The position numbers were made by a program, and so were the translations under genes. From positions 62,001 to 126,000 of the forward strand of contig NZ_NMQW01000052.1 of the NCBI RefSeq assembly GCF_002234615.1: a stretch of 64,000 nt of DNA, in the 5' to 3' direction. Positions 38,733-46,881 of this stretch are shown here, one piece after another. The notes under the pieces were generated by a model that did no database searches, was not told the DNA's origin, and was given only the letters and a program-made list of their open reading frames with translations. The stretch comes from Paenibacillus rigui. GTDB lineage: Bacteria > Bacillota > Bacilli > Paenibacillales > NBRC-103111. The number at the start of each line of letters is the position of its first letter. Within the stretch, counting starts at the first letter, position 1.

Positions 38733-41060
38733 CTAGTAGGTGCCGCCTTGTTTATTACCCTTGTTATCAGCTTTTTTATCAAACACATCTCCGGCCAACG
38801 AAAGGTTGGAAAAGGTGGCTGTATTGTAATTGTGAATACGGCTCGAATTTTGAGCTGCATCTACAGCAAAACCGATAAACACGGTTTCGATCATCCCGAT
38901 CGTTTTTTGTCCTACTTCAGTCCAATCCGTCCCGTCTTTCGAAGCATACCCCGTTATGGTGTCGCCTTTCCTGACGATTTTGAGCCAGTAAGGCAGTGTC
39001 GTGCCTTTCAAGGTTGGTACTCCATGCTCTTCCGGTCGATCATTCTCGCCAAGCGCCAGGATCGACTCCCCTTTGGACGCTCGTGTTGAAAAGTGAACGG
39101 AATACGGCGTTTCTTGCTTATCGGCTTTTACTACTGACGTACTGATAATGGCAGTAGCAGCATCCGGTGCAAGGCTTTCTCGAATCATTAAGCCTGAGAT
39201 TGCGTTGTTATCGACCTTCGTCAACGAGTCAATTCTTGCAGACAGCTCGGTATCGCCCTTTACCTCCTGATAGGCAAACTGGAAGGAATCTGCCATTTGG
39301 TCGATCCGTCCGGAGCCCTTGACCGTAAGCACGCCATCGGTTAAAGAGGCGTTTCCTTGAATAGGTACTTCTCCAATATCCTTGGATGTCCAATCGCCGG
39401 TTTGTTTCTCCGTGTTGACATGAATCGGCATCGATGTCGTCTGTGTTGCATTCCCATTGTGATCGGTCGCTTTTGCAGAAATGAACCAAGTGCCGACAGG
39501 AGCATGTTTCCATGTGAAATCGAACGATCCCTTGGTAGACTCGCCAATTTTCACATCATTAGAATAATACTCGACCTTGGCAATGCTCTCTTTGTTTTTT
39601 AGCTTTGCGTTCATTTTAATGGACGTTCCAGCTTTATGAATACTGTTTAACTTAGGAAATTCGAGTGTGATGTCCGGATTTTGGGCTTTATGATTCATAC
39701 GGACTAAGCTGTTTAAATACAATTCCAGGTTGGAATACCCTGTTTCAGTGATCCGTTTTCCATCGGCAGCATCGCGTGGGTTCAGACCAAACTCGGTTTC
39801 CCACGCATCCGGGATGCCATCGTGGTCCGAATCTTTTGGGGCCGCAGCTGATACCAGTTCGGGATAGCCGCCTGCCTCCCATTCATTATTGATCAGTCTG
39901 CCGGTCCCGTTCCTCACATCGTTTACGATTCTGGCATCGACAGCGTCCCTTCGCGGATAGGTCGCTCCTGCTTGACTCAGCACCTGTTCATAGGCCTGCT
40001 CCGCCGACTTCATGCTCAAAGTATCATGACCAAGCACTTGGTATGGCGTATCTGAAAACGTCGTTCCGCTTTTGATTTCTTCCGTTCCGATCGTGTTATC
40101 GGCTGTAACGGCTTTATCACCGTACATAAAATTACCTGAGATGTGGAACCAGCTTAGCTTCCCTTCCTGACCGGGGCTGACAATCCGCCTCATCACTTTT
40201 TCATATGTAGAGGGGCCAGGCTTATAATAATTGTTGATGATGTTATTTTCTTGGTCATTTCCGCCATAGGTGGAATTAAAGCCCCAGTTGTACATGACAT
40301 TATTCACCAAATCCGAACTGGAGACAGGATGTACCTTGTTGCCTGTATTCCCGAGTGCAGGTACACGGCTTACGTGGCTCGCGAGCAGATTATTGGCAAA
40401 GGTGGCGTTCTCGCCGCCCCATATTCCGCCATAGCCATGTCTGCCTTTTACATGACCGGATAACAACAAGCTCTCGCTAATGATGCTCCATTGCAAGGTC
40501 GTATTTTCATTCCGGTAAAAAGACAACGTCTCGTCCACCGACCAGCTCGTGGAGATATGATCGACGATGGCGTTTTTTATGTCTCGCCCGCCAAAGGCAT
40601 CCGGCTCGGTGTCAATGTGGGCGCTGCCCGGTCTAAAGCGCAAATATCGTATGATGATATTTTCCGAGCCCGAAATATCTGTGCCATAACCAGCTATCGT
40701 GATGCCGTCACCCGGCGCTGTTTGACCGGCTATCGTAAGATTCTTTTGCTTGATCTTTAATGGCTGCTTCAGATGGATGGTTCCGGATACCCGGAAGATT
40801 AGATTTCGGTTTCCCTGGCTTACCCCATCCCGTAATGAGCCTAGAATTGGCGTTTCGTCTACCCCATAATCCTCCAAAGTCGTGACCTCGTATACTTCGT
40901 ACCCGCGTCCGCCGCTTGTATACATGCCGCCGCCTTCGGCTCCCGGAAATGCGGGTACATTCACTGTCTGATTCGCCGGATCGCCTGTCGAGGCACTCAC
41001 GTGTACGGAACCTATGAATAGAGCTGCTGTTAGTACTGAAATAAACGCTTTTTTGTTCAC
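38733..41060 (-). CDS. Secreted multidomain pectate lyase
   Basis: A 775-residue exported enzyme cleaving polygalacturonate by beta-elimination. A signal peptide (about 1-24) precedes the lyase beta-helix (about 35-385), which opens with AFPGAEGGG and has LTIAGQTAPGDGI and IVDHISTSWSVDE. A calcium-type DSDHDGIPDAWE loop follows (about 412-423), then an Ig-like module (about 470-550) and a C-terminal DUF1349-like concanavalin-type domain (about 560-755). The start is GTG 41060, since AAGGAGG lies 8 nt upstream. Related in its lyase core to the second pectate lyase at 61505-63022. Monocistronic. Confidence 0.85.
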   Translation of the reverse strand: MNKKAFISVLTAALFIGSVHVSASTGDPANQTVNVPAFPGAEGGGMYTSGGRGYEVYEVTTLEDYGVDETPILGSLRDGVSQGNRNLIFRVSGTIHLKQPLKIKQKNLTIAGQTAPGDGITIAGYGTDISGSENIIIRYLRFRPGSAHIDTEPDAFGGRDIKNAIVDHISTSWSVDETLSFYRNENTTLQWSIISESLLLSGHVKGRHGYGGIWGGENATFANNLLASHVSRVPALGNTGNKVHPVSSSDLVNNVMYNWGFNSTYGGNDQENNIINNYYKPGPSTYEKVMRRIVSPGQEGKLSWFHISGNFMYGDKAVTADNTIGTEEIKSGTTFSDTPYQVLGHDTLSMKSAEQAYEQVLSQAGATYPRRDAVDARIVNDVRNGTGRLINNEWEAGGYPELVSAAAPKDSDHDGIPDAWETEFGLNPRDAADGKRITETGYSNLELYLNSLVRMNHKAQNPDITLEFPKLNSIHKAGTSIKMNAKLKNKESIAKVEYYSNDVKIGESTKGSFDFTWKHAPVGTWFISAKATDHNGNATQTTSMPIHVNTEKQTGDWTSKDIGEVPIQGNASLTDGVLTVKGSGRIDQMADSFQFAYQEVKGDTELSARIDSLTKVDNNAISGLMIRESLAPDAATAIISTSVVKADKQETPYSVHFSTRASKGESILALGENDRPEEHGVPTLKGTTLPYWLKIVRKGDTITGYASKDGTDWTEVGQKTIGMIETVFIGFAVDAAQNSSRIHNYNTATFSNLSLAGDVFDKKADNKGNKQGGTY

Positions 41061-41077
41061 TGCATCGTCCTCCTTAA

Positions 41078-41129
41078 ATGAGTTGACTCCTTGTCTCGGT
41101 TGCAGGCTCATCTCAAGTTGTCAACTCAT
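41078..41129. promoter_or_regulatory. Inverted repeat in the pectate lyase leader
   Basis: ATGAGTTGAC (41078-41087) is the exact inverse of GTCAACTCAT (41120-41129), just upstream of the ribosome site. It could be an operator pair or an RNA stem. The rest of 41130-41291 shows no clear promoter or terminator. Confidence 0.4.
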
Positions 41130-41291
41130 TATGTGTCGGTGGACTTATGTATTGCTATAGCTCTGAAGCAACTTATTTGCTCGTAAACCTGCTATCGGCC
41201 GTGTAATGAGAGTTTAGTTTGATTCGGCATAAACCAAATCACCATTATCCATTTATTTCCTTAATCGCAGGTTAATCACAGACTACCTGTT

Positions 41292-42281
41292 TCAATGATC
41301 CGGCAAAATCCATAGATCGCCATTCCAGCTGTGAATCCGGTACCAGCGCGTTCCATCGGGAGCATCCCACTGTTGGAACGCCTTCACCTTTTGTGCGGTG
41401 AGAGCGCCAAAGATGGGGTGGGATGCCGTCGGAACCAGATGGACCAGCGTATTTTTGCTTAACGCAATCGTTTCGTCAATCTCCTGGGCTCCAACCGGCT
41501 GGGCGTATGCAGGATTAATCCAGAAGGTGTTCCCATCTTCGGTACGGACATGATACTCTCCGTTGACGGTTTTTTCCAGGGCAAATACGGTTTGCGGCGG
41601 GATGAAATGAGCTTCCGATGGGCTCTGTATGCGGTGTACCGTATCCCAGTCCTCCATCCGAAGTGTTTCCGTGGGAAGCGTCATTTCATGGTTCAATATT
41701 TCCATGTCGAGAAGGATGTAGTTAGGGCTAACCAACCACTGATCTCCGAGCCAGGACGTTTCGATCCGGTAGGCACTGCCCCCGCCAGGGGTAATAAAAA
41801 TCGCATTGCAATGTACCGTCTGCGGGGAGAGAACAACATCCGTTAATGCAGCTTTCAGCGGCTCGGAGTACAGAGCGGCTGACCAAATCAACGCGATGTT
41901 GGTATCGGCCGGTTTCAACGTACCTATTCGTTCGTAGTCCAGGTGTATCCACATCTCTCCGAGCCACGTCGTTTTGATCTTAATCCATCTCTTGCCAAGA
42001 TCACCGTTCTGAGGTGTTATATACCAGTCCTGTTCCGCCTCTACCGTTTCCACATCTTGCGGGGTAAGCGTAGCCGAAGCGCCGGCGGAGTCGTCCGGCT
42101 CCGGATACAACGGCGTATTCCCGAATAAGGTGATGACGGGCGGGAGCGTCGGCGGCTCGAACTTGTGATAAAAGGCAGATGATGGAGCGGCGGCAGCGGT
42201 AGTCAGACAGGCGGTGAAGCTGATCAGCAGACAGACAAAAACTCCAGCGGTTACGTACAAACTGCGATAACCGATTTTCAT
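41292..42281 (-). CDS. Secreted protein with four SH3-like repeats
   Basis: A 329-residue exported protein: a signal peptide (about 1-31) then four related modules of about 60-75 residues. Each ends in an aromatic W/G pattern: WIKIKTTWLGEMWIH, YRIETSWLGDQWLV, YHVRTEDGNTFWIN and WYRIHSWNGDLWIL. This spacing resembles bacterial SH3 (SH3b) cell-wall-binding domains. No catalytic domain is present, so it may be a cell-wall-binding or signalling protein. It lies 75 nt after the STAND-LuxR gene on the same strand, so it may belong to the kinase-LuxR transcription unit and be its output or its sensor partner (inference). Confidence 0.65.
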   Translation of the reverse strand: MKIGYRSLYVTAGVFVCLLISFTACLTTAAAAPSSAFYHKFEPPTLPPVITLFGNTPLYPEPDDSAGASATLTPQDVETVEAEQDWYITPQNGDLGKRWIKIKTTWLGEMWIHLDYERIGTLKPADTNIALIWSAALYSEPLKAALTDVVLSPQTVHCNAIFITPGGGSAYRIETSWLGDQWLVSPNYILLDMEILNHEMTLPTETLRMEDWDTVHRIQSPSEAHFIPPQTVFALEKTVNGEYHVRTEDGNTFWINPAYAQPVGAQEIDETIALSKNTLVHLVPTASHPIFGALTAQKVKAFQQWDAPDGTRWYRIHSWNGDLWILPDH

Positions 42282-42356
42282 GGGGAGCAGCCTCCTTTGG
42301 GCAAAAATGGTTCATTCATATAACATAAGGCGTAACGACTGCCGGGCAATCCAGAA

Positions 42357-44438
42357 TTATCGTCCCTCTTTACTTAAAACTGCCTTGATAAATTGAGAGC
42401 GGTTTCTCACCTGCAGCTTTGCATAGACGGAGCCTAGATGCTTTTTTACCGTAATTAAACTAATATACAACCGCTTCGCAATTTCGGAGTTGGTACAGCC
42501 TTCAATAACGCACAAAGCAACCTCCTTCTCTCGCTCCGTTAACCTGAATTGGAGAAGGACATCCTCCTGCTCGTTCTTCTCCGATGTGCCTTCTGTTGGC
42601 TCCAATTGTATTCCTATTCGGCGCAGCATGGCTGCTAGAAAAGCGTCCAGCTTTTCCCCCCTTGTATCCAATACAAAAGTGGGTGTCGGAGTCTTTCCAT
42701 CATAACAGCAATGAAACACGTCTGGAAGCGCTTCGAACCCGAGACCTAGATGGGAGTCGTAGAACATGGGAAGCGGAGGTGGGGAAGCAAAGAACAGCTT
42801 GCCTGCGCACATATAATGATACATTTGCGAGGCGCCCTCCATTAGCGCAGCGGAGTCGGTCCATTCGAGAATATCGATGCTTTTAATAAACCAGCCGGCC
42901 TGTTCTGACTCCGGAACGCCAAGCTTCTTCCGCTCTGCCGGCAGCAAGCTGCGTATGTAAGGTCCGGAGAACGGATTTTGCTCCAAATAATCCAGTGTCC
43001 CCCGGTTAATCGGAATAATGGCCGATAGCCCCTGTACCGATCCGTCCGGCGATTTCATCAGCATAACCGACTGCTGGCCCAGGTCAAGCAGCTCCTCAAG
43101 GTCCAATCCTTCTATGGAATACAGCATCTCCTCTTTCGAAAGTGTTAACTCCAGCAGGCTGCCTGTTACAGGATCGACACCCTGTCGGGTAATGGATCTG
43201 GCCTCATTGCGGCGCTGCTGCAAATATTGAAGCCCTTCACCAAGATTGATGACCGTTAACGGCTCCCACATATACTCTTTCTTCCAGGGTGTATTCAAAT
43301 GAGCCCGGATCAAAGCATCCCCAATAAAGCAAAACAATTCTTCAACGGCCCAGGCCACGCTCCGCCTGTCGTCTGAGGCTCTGATAATGGAGGCGAAATA
43401 ACTCGCGCAGCGCTCCCTAAGCTTACCGAATTGTCTGGGCACACGTTCTCTCATTTGACTTTGCGTGGACTCCCTCATCAGGTCGTGCAGTCTCCAACCC
43501 CTATCTATTTTCCGTACAAATGAAAGCGCCGTGAGCTGTCCGAACGCATTTGCGCTTATTTCCCGCTCCACGACATGTGCAAGCATCTCCTGATTGAAAT
43601 GCCTAAGCAGCGAGGCCGCTTCAACGAGCTGTCTTAGCTCTTCGTCAGGTACTTCCTTCAGCCACAACGATGCGAGCTCAGAGGACCATCCCGCGTCATG
43701 CAAGGGGCCGCTCCCTTCGAGAAGCTCCGTCGATACTGCCAATGACATTGAAAGTCCGTGCCCTCTCGTGCGCTCCCAAAGCCTCTCTCCGAATGCCTCT
43801 TCAGTCAGACCGCATTTGCGGGCATAATTCAAGACATCTTCCCGGGTCAAATGATGGACAGCGAGCCAAAGAACACGCTCTCTCCAGGCAGGGGATAGCA
43901 GCCATGTTCCCTTAAGCGGGTGACGTCCCGCCAAGAGAACCAGGATATTCGGATCCAGGTCTCTCAAAAATTGCTCTCTCAGCCAGACCTCCAAACCTGT
44001 CATTTCTTCGAAGGTATCCAACGCAATAATGACCCGTTGTTTTTGCACCAACCGATTCAGTCTATGATGTACGGCATTGAGCGGCTTATTATGCCCGCTG
44101 CCCTTTTCTGGGCCAGGTGACAGCTGTAGAAGCAGCTCTCTGCACAATTCGTCCCCCGTCCTGCCGCATTCCCGGCTGTCGAGGAGGAGGAAAACAGCAT
44201 TGTGCTTCTTTGCTTGCCTACGGAACGCATCAAGCATTGTGCTTTTGCCTACGCCCCCTGTGCCATATAGATTCCAAATATGCTTGCTCGTCGGCTCCCC
44301 GTTCAAAAAACGCTCGAACATCGCCTTCTCCTTCTCTCGGCCTACGAGCAATTCTTCCTCGCGTGCGTCTATGCTCGTGGCAGCCTGCCCCCTTGTTACC
44401 CACTTATCCCCCTCGATTTGAATAACGTCTCCTTTCAT
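42357..44438 (-). CDS. STAND-type LuxR-family transcriptional regulator
   Basis: A 693-residue protein. A P-loop NTPase of the STAND/AAA class fills about 30-330: Walker A YGTGGVGKST (58-67), Walker B RVIIALDTFEEM, and a winged-helix-like segment. A middle region (about 340-600) is not recognised. The C terminus is a LuxR helix-turn-helix (about 628-690: LTEREKEVALCVIEGCTNSEIAKR, then SLITVKKHLGSVYAKL). There is no receiver domain. I use the ATG at 44438, preceded by GGGGGG. It begins 34 nt after the stop of the membrane kinase gene and is probably co-transcribed, an unusual pairing. Confidence 0.82.
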   Translation of the reverse strand: MKGDVIQIEGDKWVTRGQAATSIDAREEELLVGREKEKAMFERFLNGEPTSKHIWNLYGTGGVGKSTMLDAFRRQAKKHNAVFLLLDSRECGRTGDELCRELLLQLSPGPEKGSGHNKPLNAVHHRLNRLVQKQRVIIALDTFEEMTGLEVWLREQFLRDLDPNILVLLAGRHPLKGTWLLSPAWRERVLWLAVHHLTREDVLNYARKCGLTEEAFGERLWERTRGHGLSMSLAVSTELLEGSGPLHDAGWSSELASLWLKEVPDEELRQLVEAASLLRHFNQEMLAHVVEREISANAFGQLTALSFVRKIDRGWRLHDLMRESTQSQMRERVPRQFGKLRERCASYFASIIRASDDRRSVAWAVEELFCFIGDALIRAHLNTPWKKEYMWEPLTVINLGEGLQYLQQRRNEARSITRQGVDPVTGSLLELTLSKEEMLYSIEGLDLEELLDLGQQSVMLMKSPDGSVQGLSAIIPINRGTLDYLEQNPFSGPYIRSLLPAERKKLGVPESEQAGWFIKSIDILEWTDSAALMEGASQMYHYMCAGKLFFASPPPLPMFYDSHLGLGFEALPDVFHCCYDGKTPTPTFVLDTRGEKLDAFLAAMLRRIGIQLEPTEGTSEKNEQEDVLLQFRLTEREKEVALCVIEGCTNSEIAKRLYISLITVKKHLGSVYAKLQVRNRSQFIKAVLSKEGR

Positions 44439-44472
44439 GCAAAATCCCCCCATTGTTGGCCGACATTGTTCT

Positions 44473-46692
44473 TCACGCAGTTTCGTCCCTTTCGCTCGGC
44501 TGCATGGTCTTCGATCTCTCCGTCGAATCCGCATCGCCGTATGGCAGCCACGCTCTCACGATGGTGCCGCCTTCGGCCAGCCGTTCGATGCCGCAAAAAC
44601 CACCAAGCTCGGCGGCTCTCTCGCGCATCGACGCCTTACCGAGGCCGCCTCCGCCTATCCGCGTTTGGGACTGCGGCTCCATTGGCATTGGCTTCGCAGT
44701 GCCGACGCCATCGTCACGAATCGTGAGCTCCAGCTTCCCGTCCGCCACCCGCAGCGCCACCATACACCGGGTGGCAAAGGCGTGCTTCGTGACGTTGACG
44801 AGCGCCTCCGTGGCGATTCTGTAAGCCGCCACCTCGACGGCGGCCGGCAGCGGCGGGAGCACCTCCGGCGCATCGAGCTCGATGTGCAGCGGGGAGGCTC
44901 CCGCCTGCGGCGCGAGCCCGCGTGCCGCGACCTTCAGATCTGCGATACGTTCTCCGATCGCGCCGACAAGCCCGAGCTCGTCAAGCGCCGGCGGACGCAA
45001 ATCGTAGACTAACGTGCGAATGTCCGTAATCGTGCGGCGAATGTGTCCGCGCAGCTCAGCAATCATCGACTTTGCGATCGTGGGCTCGGTATCGACGCGA
45101 TGTTCGGCCGCGGATGACGTGTACAGCAGCGCGGCCAATCGCGGCGCCAGATCGTCATGCAGGTTGTGGCGCAACCTGCGGCGTTCTTCCTCCCGCGCCA
45201 GGACCAGCCGCTCGCGCGACTCCTGCAGGTCGGCTGCAAGCCGCTGCACCGCGTACGTCGCTTGCACGCCGTGCACAATCGCGCTGGCCTGACGGCTTAG
45301 CAGATCTAGGAATCGCCGGTCCGACGCCGTCCAGCCGTCATGTCCCCTGTCTATTTCACCGGAAGTCCCTGGAAGCGACGGTACGTGAAGCGTGCCGACG
45401 CGCTCCCCGCGATGTACGAGGGGGACGTACCGAATTTCCAAGGGTACCGGTCCATCCTCAGCGATTGGCATGTCGAGGTCACCGGGCCCAACCCGGACGG
45501 AAATGCCGACATACGAAAGACGCAGTGCTTCGCGTACCGACCGGGCAACCGCAAGCAGCACCTCCTCCGGTGACATAGGCTCGGCAAGCCTCTCCCCGAG
45601 ATCGGTCAGTGTGGCTACCGGGTCTCCCCGTTCCCCATACATCCAACGGTCGATGACCCGCTGCAGACGGAGCCGAAGCGGATGAAACAGTACGGCCACA
45701 AGCCCGGTTGCCACAAGTGATACGACCCAAGAGCCCGAAGTCTGAAACATCAGACCTAAGTATCCAACCGTTCCTCCGTACAAGACGACGATGCATGTGG
45801 TCAGTACGCCGTAGACCAGCGTCCGATTTACAATTGGATCAATGTTCCAAAGGCGAAACCTCATCAGTGCGACGAGCAGCGTCACGGGGATGGCACACAT
45901 TGAGCCATGAACCCCCACCTCCAGTACATAAAGCAAATATGGATTCGCATCCCATGCCGGTTTGTTTACCAAGTAAGCGGCCGTCCATCCCGCCAGTCCG
46001 CCGAGAGCAACGACAAGACCGTAAATCGCCCACTTTGTCTGCAGCCGTTCCATTGGACTTAATACGACTCGGTAACGATAGACGACAAGCACAAGCAGCG
46101 ATCCGATCCAGACAATAAACCAGGTAAGAAAAAAAGCAAAGCTGCTCTGAATGTCGATCCAGGTACCGGGGGCAAGCATGCCCGGGATGCGCAGAACGAT
46201 GATCGTACCCAGAAGCCATCCGGTCCATCGCGGCGTAAACCTCCCGTTCGGAAACATCCCGTAGAACATAATAAATCCGGCCATGCCCAGCGCCGCGATG
46301 GACTGAGCGCCTAGCTTCAGGAACGGCCCATGCTGCTTGAGCACATCCATTACCGGTATAAACGTAGAGCCGAGATTGATCAGTGTAAAAGCACCGAGCA
46401 GCCCGATTGCATCGTTGCGCTTCTTGGCGAAGAGTGCTGCTCCAGCGGTGAAATACAGCAGTGAAAAAACGACGTAAAGCAATGTATAGGCCAGCGCCCA
46501 CACGGTCGGTGTGATTCCGTGCGCAACGAGCCACTCCTGCCCCGGAGGCGTGCTGTAAAAAGCCATGCATTCGCTGTAAACGCAGTGGTCCCGGAGCTCC
46601 CGAAAAAAGTGTGGAACCGCGACCGCATACATCGCAGCACACCCCACGGAAATCCCCGCAACGCCCCAACGGGCGATCTGAATCGTACTCAA
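44473..46692 (-). CDS. Membrane histidine kinase of the NarX/LiaS (HisKA_3) class
   Basis: A 739-residue sensor. The N-terminal half has about nine membrane helices (to about 340) with an extracellular loop holding a Cys pair (HCVYSEC). A GAF-like region follows (about 365-480), then the HisKA_3 dimerisation/phosphoacceptor helix with HDDLAPRL and the HATPase domain with TEALVNVTKHA, IRDDGVG and GLGKASMRERA. I use TTG 46692, because a TATAAT box overlaps the first codons of the longer in-frame ORF starting at 46749, and GGGGG lies 9 nt upstream of the TTG. The catalytic half is visibly G+C-richer than flanking genes. No NarL-type receiver gene is adjacent. Confidence 0.82.
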   Translation of the reverse strand: MSTIQIARWGVAGISVGCAAMYAVAVPHFFRELRDHCVYSECMAFYSTPPGQEWLVAHGITPTVWALAYTLLYVVFSLLYFTAGAALFAKKRNDAIGLLGAFTLINLGSTFIPVMDVLKQHGPFLKLGAQSIAALGMAGFIMFYGMFPNGRFTPRWTGWLLGTIIVLRIPGMLAPGTWIDIQSSFAFFLTWFIVWIGSLLVLVVYRYRVVLSPMERLQTKWAIYGLVVALGGLAGWTAAYLVNKPAWDANPYLLYVLEVGVHGSMCAIPVTLLVALMRFRLWNIDPIVNRTLVYGVLTTCIVVLYGGTVGYLGLMFQTSGSWVVSLVATGLVAVLFHPLRLRLQRVIDRWMYGERGDPVATLTDLGERLAEPMSPEEVLLAVARSVREALRLSYVGISVRVGPGDLDMPIAEDGPVPLEIRYVPLVHRGERVGTLHVPSLPGTSGEIDRGHDGWTASDRRFLDLLSRQASAIVHGVQATYAVQRLAADLQESRERLVLAREEERRRLRHNLHDDLAPRLAALLYTSSAAEHRVDTEPTIAKSMIAELRGHIRRTITDIRTLVYDLRPPALDELGLVGAIGERIADLKVAARGLAPQAGASPLHIELDAPEVLPPLPAAVEVAAYRIATEALVNVTKHAFATRCMVALRVADGKLELTIRDDGVGTAKPMPMEPQSQTRIGGGGLGKASMRERAAELGGFCGIERLAEGGTIVRAWLPYGDADSTERSKTMQPSERDETA

Positions 46693-46722
46693 AACGGTAG
46701 CCCCCACATGACAAAATGATTT

Positions 46723-46728
46723 TGCTTC
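46723..46728 (-). promoter_or_regulatory. -10 box of the kinase-LuxR operon
   Basis: TATAAT on minus lies about 30 nt upstream of the TTG at 46692, with a weak TTTACT 18 nt further upstream. It supports the shorter protein start. Confidence 0.45.
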
Positions 46729-46831
46729 AATTATAGCAATGGCTGCCATTTCTAGTAAACAGATTCCTTCCTTTTCAGCGCGGCTTCTCAGCTTGAAAGC
46801 AGAACGTCTTGCGGAGGAAAAACAAGGAAAA

Positions 46832-46865
46832 GACCCCCTGTTGGCGTGATATGCCCTAGGGGGTC
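46832..46865 (-). terminator. Intrinsic terminator of the pectin-utilisation operon
   Basis: GACCCCCT and AGGGGGTC pair perfectly with an inner GGC/GCC, followed on minus by TTTTCCTTGTTTTT. It lies 17 nt beyond the stop at 46882. Confidence 0.85.
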
Positions 46866-46881
46866 GCAGGTTAAACCTAAT

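Noticed and set aside
44437-45012. Long plus-strand ORF antisense to the kinase gene
   Set aside because: G+C-rich coding DNA produces open antisense frames; the minus strand encodes a clear HisKA_3/HATPase protein.
46693-46749. N-terminal extension of the membrane kinase
   Set aside because: A TATAAT promoter box lies within these codons, so they are probably not transcribed.
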